From: Hysterium pulicare CBS 123377
Taxonomy: Eukaryota > Ascomycota > Dothideomycetes > Hysteriales > Hysteriaceae
DNA: 64,000 bases
Reading direction: 5' to 3'
NCBI GenBank assembly: GCA_000467715.1
Contig: AJFK01000715.1
Coordinates: forward strand, 1-64,000
Shown here: positions 12,301-22,586 of the stretch, piece after piece
Numbering within the stretch: position 1 is the first letter of the stretch
Layout of the letters: every line of letters starts with the position of its first letter
Position numbers and translations under genes: made by a program
The notes under the pieces: model-generated
What the model saw: the letters and a program-made list of their open reading frames with translations, nothing else
Told to the model about the DNA's origin: nothing
Database searches by the model: none

Positions 12301-14381
12301 CTGATGCTGGTGAGGAGATGTTCGACGGTGTTACCAGCGAAGATCTTAATGATTTCCTTGCTCTTGATGAGCTTCTCGACCATATTATGGATGTCATGGG
12401 GGTTGCCAATGAGCTGATGCTTGATCGCTTGTCCCAGATATGTCAGAAGTTGATTGGCCGATATGGTAGGTGCTGGTGCCTTTTCTCTCCAGTATATCTG
12501 CTGATCCTGTAGTCAATGCCCGCAATGTGTGTTCATTGCTCAACGCTATAGCGCCTAGCTCGGTTGCCGAATTCAAGGATGCCGGGTTAGAGTATGCTTG
12601 CCTCAGCTTGGAAGCGGTGATGCAGAATGGGTAGGCTAACGTACAATTCTCCATGAATTCTCACTGATGGCCTTCGTAGCTCCCTCGATGAACTTGATGA
12701 AGACCTACTTCTCGAACTAAATCAAGTCGTACGAGGCAATCAATTGGCTCATTTACCGTTTGCAAGGAGTGGACGAGCTGAGGCACTGCTCTTCAATAAA
12801 TATCCGGAGCTGGCAGAACGGATAGATCGAGGAAAGCGTGCCAAGATTGACTCGATCATGCTTTCAAATAAGTTCTCGGATGTTGATGGCATTACATCTT
12901 CGTCTTTCAGAGCACAGAGCTTGGAAGAATTGTCAAGCTCACCTCTACGACAAAAAACTCGTCGGAGGGGCTCAATGCAGGGGAAAATAGAGTCAGTTAG
13001 CCCGTCTTCAACGCCTGCGTTGAAAGGCAAAGCTTCTGTACCGGACCTAATATTCGAAATGTCCGATGAGGAGGAAGAAACTTCACAGCCTCGCTCACAG
13101 AACCGCACGCAAGCGTTAATGGACAAATATACGGCTGATGACAGCATCCATACCCCTCCAATCGGCTCTCCTGAGGAGTCTTGGTCTGAAATTAGGAAGA
13201 AAAATCGGACCTCCGCGCATGGGCTTGGAATTGAGGATAGTCCTATTCATGGCTCTCCAAGTCTGGACATCGCAACATCTGGGAAAGAGGGAAAACAATC
13301 TGGCAGACCTTGGGGACCGGCACCCCTTTCACACAAGAAGCTCGATCTAAAGGACATCATGGCACAAGATTCATCGGACACCCCATCAGGCTTATCCATC
13401 GGGCTGTCAAAGCAGTCAAAGGAAGAAAAACCGCTAGGATCGTTCAATGCAAAAATGTCTCAAAAAGAGCGGAAGAAGCTTCAACAAGCCCAACAGCTTG
13501 GTCAACCAAGTCCGCCAGGTCCACAACCAGCTCCACCTACAGTGTCACCATGGCAAGCCACGGCCTCTCAGCGCAAGGCAACACCATCTGGGAGCCCTGT
13601 AGTTTCGGCTTCTCCACAACCAGCACGTTCTGGTACACCCCAACTCACTATGCGCCAGACCATTGCAAACAGTGGTTCTACTTCAAAGCAAAAGGCAGAG
13701 CAACTTCCGCAATCTTCCCGAAGTGTTTCGAATCCCTCTGCCGCACGCTCGTCATTTTCAGCAGGTCCCTTCACCTCATCCACGTCGAATCCAATTTCCA
13801 CTCCCCATTCGATCCGGCACATACCCCTGCCATCTCACTCTCCTACCTCCCCATCTCAACACCTCTCAATGATGGAAATCCTCTCCCTACAACAAGCCGA
13901 GAAAGAGATCATCCGCGACGCGGCCTCCAAACGTAGCTTACAAGAGATCCAACAAGAGCAAGAATTCCAGGAATGGTGGGACCAGGAAAGTAAACGCGTC
14001 ATGCAGGAAGAGGAGTCTAGAAAGAGAACAGAGGAGCGAGAAAAGAGTGGGAGAGGTAGGGGTAAAGGAAGAGGTGGTAAGAGGGGTGGTGGCCGAGGTA
14101 AAGGGAAGAAGGCCGACGGCGACCGAGAGAATGATGATTCGAAAACCGCCACAGCACCTGCGACAGGTCCGGAGTCAAAACCTACCACACCGTCTGGTCC
14201 GAAGCGAGATGGTGAGAAAGTGGAGAGGGGAAGAGGAAGGGGACATAGAGGTGGACATCACGGCGGTAGAGGTGGTGGTGTTGGAAGAGGTGGTAGTAGA
14301 CCCCAGGCACATGTAAAGGAAGCTGGAGCTACGACATCCGCCGCTCCTATTCCTACTCCAGGTCACAACCCCAGCACCTGA
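9369..14381 (+). CDS. Ankyrin/RCC1/BTB multidomain protein (IBtk-like)
   Basis: Three exons: 9369-12465, 12513-12630 and 12680-14381, with introns of 47 and 49 nt that restore frame exactly (GT..TAG and GT..TAG). The protein is about 1638 residues. Order: ankyrin repeats (about 75-150; VGLTILHHAAS, NGWTALHRAFYFGN), RCC1-type beta-propeller repeats (about 225-560; VFTFGSNKNVTLGFGD, IFSWGNDAFGQLGY, LYTFGKNEGQLG), a first BTB-like segment (about 780-870), a second BTB domain (about 905-1000; GELQLHSAIIRQRCPFFEGL), and a ~500-residue disordered tail ending in RG-rich clusters (GRGRGKGRGGKRGGGRGK). This order matches animal IBtk, a Cullin-3 substrate adaptor, so a ubiquitin-ligase adaptor role is likely. 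The tail could bind RNA, but that is inference. Start is the first ATG. Confidence 0.88.
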
Positions 14382-15086
14382 CATGTAACATTTGCATAGA
14401 ATTGCTTTTCTTGTATTACACTTCCACAGCTACGTTCAGCATAATCACACATAGAGATACCTTAGATTTTTGAAATCGCGAGATGCAATGCAATCAAAGG
14501 TCCATGAATTGACATGGTAACTAAACATTATGAGTTAGCTTTTCTGATGACTTGACGTGCGAACTCCTTAATTCGCGCTCATGCATTCTCTCACTCTAGA
14601 TAAGTCCAAATGATCTGTGTACCACAGGTTGTACGCCATTAGGATAATTATGCATAGGAAAGAATAAGCTTCTTTCCCAAATCTTACTTTTGTTATGCAG
14701 TCTAAAGATAAATAATTAGATACATATCTAGAGGTTGGAAAAAGGGTAAACGGAGGAGGTGTGAAGGCAGTCAAAGCACCCTGAACGACCTTTACTAAAC
14801 TCAGGGCTATGCTTTTGCTTAGTTTTCACAATATCTTACCTATTCTTAAACTTCTTGGTGGTTTTATTGCTGGATATCTTATGAGAATACTTTGCGGATA
14901 ATATCGCCCTTTGCTGCGACAGTGATCGTGTGCATGTCTCGGGGTGAATTTCAACTAGATAGTAAGATGCTGTGCTTTTCATATATTTCTAAATAGGAGT
15001 GGTATGACCAGAGACGTAAGTCAAACACCACCTATGCTTCCCCTTCCCCCTTGTGTCCCCGACCATGTTCCCAATAACATTTACGC
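14382..15086. other. intergenic spacer between convergent genes
   Basis: 705 bp between the ends of two converging genes. AT-rich, with no open frame of interest. It should contain the two 3' UTRs and polyadenylation signals. No hairpin or repeat was recognised. Confidence 0.45.
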
Positions 15087-16646
15087 CTATTTCTTGGCCT
15101 TCTCCTGAACCAACTCCTTCAAGCTATCCAAGCCCCCTTCATACTGGCCCACATCATATTCCTCAGGATAACTTTCCAAAATCCCCCTCAACTCCTCGAC
15201 CTGCGCCTTCTGCTCCTGAGTCAACTCCTCCCAAACATCCGTGAAGACATGTTTAATCCCCGGTTTAATCTCCTTCTCCGCCTTCTCAAACGCCACCAGA
15301 ATCTCTTTCCGCGTAGCGGACCTCAACTCCCTCTCTTTATCCTCATCCCAAAGTCCCCGCCCCTCTAGCCACTTCCTTAACCGCGTAATGGGATTATCTC
15401 TCCGTTTCCAGTCTTCGACTTCGACGCGCTGTCGGTAGGCATAGCTGTCGTCCGAGGTGCTGTGGTGACCTACGCGATACGCCATCATTTCTACTAGGAT
15501 AGGTTTCCCGCCGTCTTCGAGCGCGAGATGGCGTGCTTCTTTCGTGGCGCGCCGAACGGCGAAGATGTCGTTGCCGTCGACGCGTAGGGTGGCGATGCCG
15601 TAACCTGCGCCTCGGCTTGCGATGCCGTCGCCTCGGTATTGATCGCTGGTCGGAGTGGAGATAGCGAAGCCGTTGTTGCGGCAGATGAAGATGCAGGGTA
15701 CTTGACGGGTGGCTGCTATATTTAACGCGGCGTGGAAGTCGCCCTCACTCGCAGCTCCCTCGCCGAAATAACATACTGCTATCCTAGGCTCCGCGTCCGG
15801 GTTCTGCATGTTCTGGAGTTTTAGAGCGTAGGCGGCGCCTGCTGCGTGTGGGATCTGCGTTGCGAGGGTGGAAGAGATGGTGTGGATGTTTAGATCTTTG
15901 CTGCCGTAGTGTACGGGCATATTACGGCCAAGACCGAGGTCTTTGGCGTTGGAAAACAGTTGGTTCATGAATTGGGAGAGGGGGAAGCCGCGTTGGAGGA
16001 AGACGCCTGTTTCGCGGTATTGGCAGAAGACGACGTCGGAGGGATGGAGGGAAGAGGCCGAGCCAATTGCTATGCCTTCTTCGCCGGCGGAGACCTATTC
16101 TATGTAAGCTTTTCGTTGAAGAATTAGGGTGAATCGTTGGTGTGTACCATGTAGAAACTCAATCGACCTTGCCTTTGGGCTTCGAACATAAGCAGGTCCA
16201 TGATGCTTACTGGCCATTGTCAGTCTTCTGCTCTAAATAAACCTTCGGAAGGTAGGCTTCGACATACAGCATACCATGTTCCGATATAGCTTCAAAGCCT
16301 CCTCATCACTTGTATCCACCCCTCTTTCCTTGTCAATTACCTCTCCATATTGATCCAGAACCCTGTATGTTGGTATAGCGTTCTTGCTCGCTGGTTGTAG
16401 GAACTCGAGGGTGTCCGTAAACTCGCTATTGAGAGCACCAGGGAATAGTACTCTATGCTTTCATCAACTTCTGTTTTCTCGAATAGAACTCTAGGAAACT
16501 TACCGTTCAGCATTTGGCGTTGAAGCCACAGAGCCCCATCTCCGCCATGTCTGCGTTAACGAAGGCGTCTGTGGAATATTGAAGCAGTATTGTGGGCAAA
16601 TTATCCTTCGTGGCGATATTGTTCTCGCCCCATAGCGTAGAGACAT
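15087..16646 (-). CDS. BCKDHA: Branched-chain 2-oxoacid dehydrogenase E1 alpha subunit, mitochondrial
   Basis: Four exons: 16646-16504, 16452-16268, 16209-16148 and 16094-15087, frame-consistent, 465 residues. The first ~45 residues are a basic, acid-free mitochondrial presequence (MSLRYGARTISPRR). Family signatures: EAQRQGRLSFYMVSAGEE, the thiamine-diphosphate motif region GEGAASEGDFHAALN...NNGFAIST, and the regulatory loop YRVGHHSTSDDSYAYR. That loop holds the serines phosphorylated by BCKD kinase in animals and separates this enzyme from pyruvate dehydrogenase E1 alpha. Reaction: thiamine-dependent oxidative decarboxylation of 2-oxo acids from Leu, Ile and Val, with the E1 beta subunit, in the matrix. 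It faces COQ5 head to head across 196 bp. Confidence 0.93.
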
Positions 16647-16842
16647 GTTGATAGTGTTACATGGTGAATTGGAGGCGCAAACTGTGGGGATATCAACCTC
16701 TGGGGAAACATGTCAGAGCAAACCCGCGGTAGCCGGCCAGCATCGGTTCAGCCTTCAGCCCTACGACGAGTCACGTGCAGCCGCGGAATCTGCTGACTTC
16801 ACGCCAAGCATCGTCAACTTTCCTCTATCCCCATCTCCCATC
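16647..16842. promoter_or_regulatory. shared bidirectional promoter (BCKDHA / COQ5)
   Basis: Only 196 bp separate the start codons of two divergent genes for mitochondrial enzymes, so both promoters must lie here. It contains a CACGTG E-box at 16772-16777 (context GTCACGTG, the core bound by bHLH factors such as Cbf1/Pho4). An in-frame ATG for the COQ5 frame exists at 16645, overlapping the other gene's start, but the ATG at 16843 begins a typical presequence and is preferred. Confidence 0.6.
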
Positions 16843-17889
16843 ATGAACGCTTCCACACCACGACTGCTAGCGAGGCCCCAATTACTGACGGGTGTGAGGA
16901 GGAAGGCGACGAGAGAACCCTACAGGTGTTTTTCCTGCTCAATTCGCCATGCTCAACAACAGCCTCCACCTCCACGCCCATCGCAAGAAGCTCCGAAGAC
17001 CACGCATTTTGGATTCGAGACAATTGCAGAAGCCATAAAAGAGCAGAAAGGTATATATTTAGCCTCTTCGCTCTCCAGTAACTGGTAGCAAAACTAATAT
17101 GCCCCAGTTGGCGCAGTCTTCTCCTCAGTTGCCTCATCCTACGACACAATGAACGACCTCATGTCTCTAGGCATTCATCGCCTTTGGAAAGACCATTTCG
17201 TACGGAATTTAAATCCTGGCCGAAACCCCTTAACCTCTTCCTCCAATCCTACGCACACCTCATCTCCCAATTCCCAAGGCTGGAACATCCTCGACATAGC
17301 AGGCGGGACCGGCGACATCGCCTTCCGAATGCTCGATCATGCCTCTCAACTCAACAACGACGCCCACACCCGCGTCACCGTCGCAGATATAAATCCAGAC
17401 ATGTTAGCTGAAGGCAGGAAGAGGGCATTGGAGACGCCGTATGCAAGGTCACCAAGGTTGAAGTTCGTTGAGGCGAACGCAGAAGATCTATCCATGATCC
17501 CGAGTTCGAGTATCGATCTCTACACCGTTGCCTTCGGCATCCGAAACTTCACGAACAAAGAAAAGGCGCTACGAGAAGCGTTTCGAGTCTTGAAACCGGG
17601 CGGCGTGTTTGCCTGCCTTGAATTTAGCAAGGTGAATAATACCGCTTTCGATTACGTGTACAAGAGGTGGAGTTTTGCCGCTATACCGTTGATAGGTCAA
17701 CTGGTTGCCGGTGATAGGGATAGTTATCAGTATCTGGTTGAGAGTATTGAGAAGTTCCCTAGCCAGACCGAGTTCAGGGATATGATTCAAGAAGCAGGAT
17801 TCATGGTTCCAGGCAAAGGCTGGGAGGATCTGACTGGAGGTATTGCGGCCATTCATAAGGGCGTTAAGCCGATTGAGGGAAGGAGGTAG
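16843..17889 (+). CDS. COQ5: COQ5, 2-methoxy-6-polyprenyl-1,4-benzoquinol C-methyltransferase, mitochondrial
   Basis: Two exons, 16843-17050 and 17108-17889, 57-nt intron, 329 residues. The N-terminal ~45 residues are Arg-rich with no acidic cluster (MNASTPRLLARPQLLTGVRR), a mitochondrial presequence. The UbiE/COQ5 core follows: VFSSVASSYDTMNDLMS, SAM-binding motif I ILDIAGGTGDIAFRML, motif VADINPDML, and FGIRNFTNKEKALREAFRVL then KPGG. Known role: SAM-dependent C-methylation in ubiquinone biosynthesis, in the matrix-side CoQ synthome. Length is normal. It shares its promoter with the divergent E1 alpha gene. Confidence 0.95.
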
Positions 17890-18337
17890 TCAAGGTGGAG
17901 ATCAAAATCAGGCTACGTTGCGTTGAGCGATTAATGAAACTGTACTGTACTAATACATTAAGGAAGTTTGCAGAATTCCTGTATGTCTTGCTGATGAGGT
18001 GGCTATGCAGGCACAGAGTTACAGTAAATAATCAATCATCTTCCACATGCCTTACTCGCTCTAATAGCATCATACTTCCGTTTTTAGTTCTTTCATCCTG
18101 TTCATACAAGGACAACTTTCTTCTGCTACCTGGACTAGTCAGAGTACACACCTTTGTGGTACTAGCTCGTTTCGCCAAGTTGAAGCAAGGCATTGATCCG
18201 AAGAAAACTCGACAATATGATAGACAAGCATAAACAATTTTATTGGGCCCTCTGGTATGACAAGGATTGTGCTTTCTTTTACACTTTGTATGCCTCAACG
18301 CAGATATCTAACTCGCATCCCAATGTACCGACGACTC
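17890..18337. other. intergenic spacer between convergent genes
   Basis: 448 bp, 3'-to-3' spacer. No supportable gene or repeat. Confidence 0.4.
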
Positions 18338-19324
18338 TCACAGTCCGACAGCCTTCTCCAAGCTTTCCCGATTTTTGGCTACAAAGTTTTCCCATGTTCC
18401 GAGGGGAATACCGTACCTCCTGACGCCATCGACGTCAACTCGTTGCGAAAACTCGTTCTGATAAAGCCCGCTGGCGGCGAAAAGGTCGCCATTTGCTGCA
18501 CGCTTCTTTGCCTCATCGCGCGGGATGAGTTCGAGGTTGACTTCCTTCTTCCCCTGCAAGGCCTTGTTCAAAAGCTCGACAAATTGACCTATCGTGACGT
18601 TGAGGCTAGCTAGGGGAATAATCTTCCCATTCCACTCGCCTTGATCATGGGATAAGAAGGCCTTGGCGATGAACTGGCCGATATCATCCGGGTCGAGTAG
18701 AGAAAGAACCAATTCGGGAGCGACGGCTGTCTTCAGGATACTCTTTTCGCCATCAAGATCAGGGTACATCCATTTTGCAGCTGGCGCGGTATAATTGGTG
18801 AAGAAACCCCCTGGTCGAAGGATCGTCCACCGCCAGCCTTTCTCGACTGCCACCGCCTGTACCTCTTCTTCGACGGTATTTTTGGAAATAGTATACCAAG
18901 CCATGAAGTTATCTGGTTTGGCTCTTGCTTCTGCGACCGACCTTTCGTTGCCCAGAGAGCTGACAGAGGAATAGATGATGTGCTTGATCGTCGAGACCTG
19001 CTTTGCTGCTGTGAGGGCATTGCGTGCGTGTTGCATTTCGCCTCCTTGAAGGTCCGTGAACTGAGGACTAACATTCAGGAACAGCGATGTGCACCCTTCT
19101 GCGGCCTTCGTGATAGATGAGACGTCCTCGAAGTCTCCTTGAAAGAGTTCAATTTTAGGTGAGAGTTTTGAAATGGCTTGGGCAGTCTCCGATGATGGAT
19201 TTCGAACTAGGGCGTGAATGATAATAGAGGCATTATCGGTAGTAGCAGTAGAAAGAAGTGCTCGGATGGCTCCATTGCCCTGTCTGCCAGTCGCACCGGT
19301 GATGAGGATTTTTTGAGTTGCCAT
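18338..19324 (-). CDS. NmrA-like NAD(P)-binding protein
   Basis: Single exon, 328 residues, ATG at 19324. It starts with a Rossmann motif KILITGATGRQGNGAIRALL, followed by HALVRNPSSE at strand beta-2 and the pattern SPKIELFQGDFEDVSSITKA, which is characteristic of the NmrA/HSCARG atypical SDR family; SSVSSLGNERSVAEA and the WTILRPGGFFTNY block also fit. There is no YxxxK catalytic pair in the usual place, consistent with a redox-sensor or isoflavone-reductase-type role rather than a classical dehydrogenase. The substrate is unknown. It lies near an SDR, a regulator relic and a P450, which hints at a small metabolic cluster (inference). Confidence 0.88.
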   Translation of the reverse strand: MATQKILITGATGRQGNGAIRALLSTATTDNASIIIHALVRNPSSETAQAISKLSPKIELFQGDFEDVSSITKAAEGCTSLFLNVSPQFTDLQGGEMQHARNALTAAKQVSTIKHIIYSSVSSLGNERSVAEARAKPDNFMAWYTISKNTVEEEVQAVAVEKGWRWTILRPGGFFTNYTAPAAKWMYPDLDGEKSILKTAVAPELVLSLLDPDDIGQFIAKAFLSHDQGEWNGKIIPLASLNVTIGQFVELLNKALQGKKEVNLELIPRDEAKKRAANGDLFAASGLYQNEFSQRVDVDGVRRYGIPLGTWENFVAKNRESLEKAVGL

Positions 19325-20182
19325 TCCGGTGCTCGGGAAGAGGATTTTGGAAGTTCAAAAAGATACTTTTCGAAAAATGGACAATCTAGAGTGGATTCCG
19401 CTAGTATTTATACTTCTTCAGTCATATCTCCCCTTAGACTGATTTAAGACCTTGCCGATGAAAGGACGCATTTCTAGCTAGCCATTCCGGCGAGGGAATT
19501 CGTCGGCGAATTACAATACGAACAAAGTAGCCAACGAGAGTTCATTCTTGACCGAGATATTTCGCCCGGAAGGATTGCAGGACGACGAAGTATCAACTCA
19601 TTGGCCGGGAGTAGATCGTTCACGGAATTCCGTTGGAGATGGCTTGAGGGTTCCTAAAAGGGTCAGGTTAGCGAAATATCCCCCAACATCACGTCAGTCA
19701 CCTCTTTAACCACTAGAATAATGCAAACATAATAACTAAGCTGTCTTAGATGCTTCCCTAACTAATGATTTGCTACTATGGATATCAGGCGTTCTTGAAG
19801 GACAATCATTGCCAAAGATCATGTGACTTACATCCATTTTTGGAATAGCGTCATTTGCACTTCTATCAAAACAGGAAGAGTAGGTAATATCATGCATCAA
19901 TCACTGCATGCATAATCCAATAAAGTGGGTGCCAATCCTATTGCTACACAGCTTCGGCAAAGTTGTCCTAGGCAGCGGTGAAATTGTCCTGGCAGCGCCA
20001 CTCTCTCATTCTCTAATGTGAACTCGCATTCCTCATTTGTAAGACGGCGAAAATGGCCGCTGGCTCATTGTCTATTAAAACATGAAGGCATCGTTCTGAT
20101 CCAGCAATCATCGACCTCTCGTCCCTTTCCACTTCTCCGCTTTTACAAACTCCACCTTTTTTTCGACAAGAAATCCGAAAAG
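19325..20182. promoter_or_regulatory. divergent intergenic region between NmrA-like gene and SDR
   Basis: 858 bp separating two divergently transcribed genes, so it carries both promoters. A direct repeat CGGCGA..CGGCGA occurs at 19488-19493 and 19504-19509 (the surrounding bases GGGAATT/AATT also echo). Direct CGG repeats are the kind of site bound by Zn2Cys6 factors. No gene seen. Confidence 0.4.
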
Positions 20183-20959
20183 ATGACGACTGCCAAACAA
20201 GCAATCGCACTCGTGTCTGGTGCTAATACAGGCATCGGGCTTGCTGTGGCGACCCAGCTCGCCACAGACCATGGATATCATGTTGTTATCGGATCGCGAA
20301 ACGAAGCAGCGGGAAAAGAAGTCGCTTCTGCCTTGGTAGCGGATGGGCATGCGGCTTCCTCGGTCCAGCCTGATCTCTCCTCAGACGAATCGATTGCAGC
20401 AGCTGTGAGCTGGATTGAGCACGAGTTCGGAGTATTGGACGTGCTGATCAACAACGCGGGTATCCTGCTTGATACCTCCGCAGCCGAAAAACATCTGTCG
20501 ACGCGAGAGCTTTTCAGCCAGACCTTCAGTACCAATGTTATTGGAACGGCCTGCTTGACTGAAGCGTGCTTGCCAGTACTTCGCAAATCCGACTTTGCGC
20601 GCCTTGTCTTTGTCTCATCGCGGATGGGATCCCTCTCAGAATCAACAAACAAGGAGACGATATACTACAACACAGACTACAAGGCCTACGATTCCAGCAA
20701 GGCGGCCCTCAACATGTTGGCGCTCAACTACGCCAGGATCCTCGACGACGTCGGTGCCCTGGTGAATGTAGCATGCCCTGGACTGGTCCAGACCAAGCTC
20801 ACCAATTTCCACGCGTGGGGTACGTTAACAGATTTGGGGGCTCAGCGGATTGTTCAATTGGTGATTGGTGAGAGGGGGGCTCCAACAGCGACGTTTTCGG
20901 ACCGAGACGGTAGCATCCCTTGGTATTTGAATGGCTTGAAAGTGTGGGAAAGCGTTTGA
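20183..20959 (+). CDS. Classical short-chain dehydrogenase/reductase
   Basis: Single exon, 258 residues. The ATG at 20183 is chosen because the Rossmann motif follows within 15 residues (ALVSGANTGIGLAVA = TGxxxGIG type); the in-frame ATG at 20018 would add ~55 unrelated residues. Further family marks: DLSSDES (adenine-side Asp), INNAGILLD (NNAG), the catalytic Ser in VFVSSRMGS, and the catalytic pair YDSSKAALNML (YxxxK), then VACPGLVQTKL (PG motif). Predicted cytosolic NADP(H)-dependent oxidoreductase acting on a small carbonyl; substrate unknown. Adjacent oxidoreductase and P450 genes suggest a metabolic mini-cluster. Confidence 0.92.
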   Translation: MTTAKQAIALVSGANTGIGLAVATQLATDHGYHVVIGSRNEAAGKEVASALVADGHAASSVQPDLSSDESIAAAVSWIEHEFGVLDVLINNAGILLDTSAAEKHLSTRELFSQTFSTNVIGTACLTEACLPVLRKSDFARLVFVSSRMGSLSESTNKETIYYNTDYKAYDSSKAALNMLALNYARILDDVGALVNVACPGLVQTKLTNFHAWGTLTDLGAQRIVQLVIGERGAPTATFSDRDGSIPWYLNGLKVWESV

Positions 20960-20992
20960 ATGAAGCTGGAAAGCCTACATCAAACGGGTTGC

Positions 20993-21963
20993 TTATACCA
21001 TAGTGCCAACTAGGTTCAATAGAGTACCCAGATTATCGACTCCTGCGTTCCACTTATCCAGTTTCTGCGCATTTGACAGCGAGTAATCAGCTTTCTGTGC
21101 ATCGATTAGATTACCTAAAGTTACTAATCCGCTCGTTTGAAGATTGTGGCTAGCTTCATACTCCAATTCCCAAGCTGACTGGGAGGGCGCCTCCCAGAGA
21201 GACTTTAGACTAGGAAGTAGAAGAGATCTATAGCTTTTCGATGGGTCGCAAGTAATTCCGGTCTTGATACATATGACGCAGCCAACGAGAAACCATAGAC
21301 TCGCAAGCCTGTTTGGTCTCAATTAGCAGGAATCCGACAGCCACACAGAGATAGAGCAGAAGGCATACCTTCGTTGAGATTCAGCAAAGATCCAATCTTC
21401 CCAATTCGAACTCGGGTCAGAAAGCTCGCTCTGGACTACGGATCCTACGCACACCTCTTTAAATGAGACGTATAGGTCCTTCACGGATTAGCTCTCGGAA
21501 TTAGGACTAGAACCAGCGGCCTTCATGTAATGCCATGAGAAGCTCCAGGCTACTCTCTTCACTTTCAGGAGATTGGTCAATGATGCACATGATTAGGCAA
21601 ACCATGCAAGCTTGCACTGCAGTAAGGAGTTCGAATATGGACAAGTGGTGCTTCTTTGAATGGTCAGAATGAGAAGAAGTCGGCATGGGCAGAACACGTA
21701 CCTCACTGATAAAATGAGGATAACGCCCGCCTCCCTGGTGCAGCCGCTCCTTCATACACACACTCGATACTCTACTTCATACATCGTGAACAAGGCGCCT
21801 CAAAGCTGCATTTTATCTTCGCGGCATTACACGCGCGACATGATCGCGGCCGATTGCGCGTGCGACTGCCATAGTAACGAAGATGACGACGGCGTGAAGA
21901 TTCTGTCCCAGATGTCAGAATAAGACGGAGTGGAGCCATAGGTCCTGGAAGAGTTCCTACCAT
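20993..21963 (-). pseudogene. Zn2Cys6 transcription factor, interrupted by an in-frame TAG in the zinc cluster
   Basis: Minus strand from the ATG at 21963. Residues CRACNAAKIKC and SFEAPCSRC give five cysteines with perfect Zn2Cys6 spacing, but the codon two before SIEC (the sixth Cys) is TAG at about 21772-21774, where Lys or Gln is usual. Downstream exons still read well: SIECVYEGAAAPGRRALSSF, then a regulatory-domain stretch about 21520-21650 (HHLSIFELLTAVQACMVC), then the block about 21369-21450 ending NWEDWIFAESQRR and the last exon 21308-20993 (LASLWFLVGCVICIK..., LWEAPSQSAWELE), joined by a good GTATGC..CAG intron. The junction near 21500-21450 also lacks a clean frame-preserving intron. 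Probably a young pseudogene; read-through or a sequence error is possible. Confidence 0.7.
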
Positions 21964-22468
21964 TGATGAAAGGTGTGTCACAAAGGGAGCAAAAGTAAAC
22001 CGCGGTTGGCGAAGACGAATCGTTAGACTGGTGGTTGGGTGAATTAGTAAAGATCGTCTCTCTTTCCATAGTGTGGAATTGAAGCCAAAAGTAGTGGGAA
22101 AGAATTGGGCAGTTGAGTCCTCACCGTGTGCAAACTGGCGGAGGGTTGTATGGCAGAGACTGCGAGGCTGCTGACTAATTCTAAGGAGTGTAAAGTGGGT
22201 CAGAATTGTGGAGTCATTTCTTAGATACGGCCCATTTGGCCGATGGCAATGAGTATTATCAATCAGGGTTCGCGCGATCGCCAGGCTCCCGTAAATCCGT
22301 CTTCTGAACTGCCGAGGTAGGCTTCCACCATCTGGCAAAGACGCACTGTTGCGTTTGTTCTCGGATGGATCTTTCCACCGTATGTTGAACACTCTGTTGT
22401 TCCGGGGTTTTTCAAAACTTACTCAAATATTTATATTGTGTGTAAAATCCTACATCTTCAAATTATCC

Positions 22469-22586
22469 GGTCGTGTGGCCCAATGGCAAGGCGCTTGAGT
22501 AGGTCTCCTCGTCTTCCCCAGCGTTTAACTCACTAACGGTTCCAGCTACGAATCAAGAGATTCTGGGTTCGATCCCCAGCACGACC
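22469..22586 (+). tRNA. tRNA-Arg(ACG) interrupted by a 47-nt GT-AG-type insert
   Basis: 5' part 22469-22498 and 3' part 22546-22586. Joined, they give a complete cloverleaf of 71 nt: acceptor GGTCGTG/CACGACC, D arm with GCCC..AGGC, anticodon stem CTTGA/TCAAG, loop CTACGAA (anticodon ACG, U33 and purine 37 present), T arm CTGGG-TTCGATC-CCCAG. The A box (TGGCCCAATGG) and B box (GGTTCGATCCC) are both intact and T-runs that would end Pol III transcription follow at 22595-22600 and 22604-22612. The insert sits between nt 31 and 32, not at the canonical 37/38. Confidence 0.88.
22499..22545 (+). other. non-canonical intron-like insert in tRNA-Arg
   Basis: 47 nt. It begins GTAGGTCTCCTCG, contains TCACTAAC (a textbook fungal branch site) ending 9 nt or so before the 3' boundary, and ends TTCCAG. 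These are the marks of a short fungal spliceosomal intron rather than of a tRNA-endonuclease intron. The start, branch sequence and end are shared with the insert in the tRNA-Ile gene at 63490-63541. Confidence 0.75.

Noticed and set aside
22469-22586. Reading the tRNA-Arg locus as a tRNA with a canonical 37/38 intron and anticodon AGG (Pro)
   Set aside because: That needs loop GTAGGT+A with a pyrimidine at position 37, and the tRNA body and D arm resemble fungal tRNA-Arg. The CTACGAA loop next to TCAAG fits exactly without the insert.
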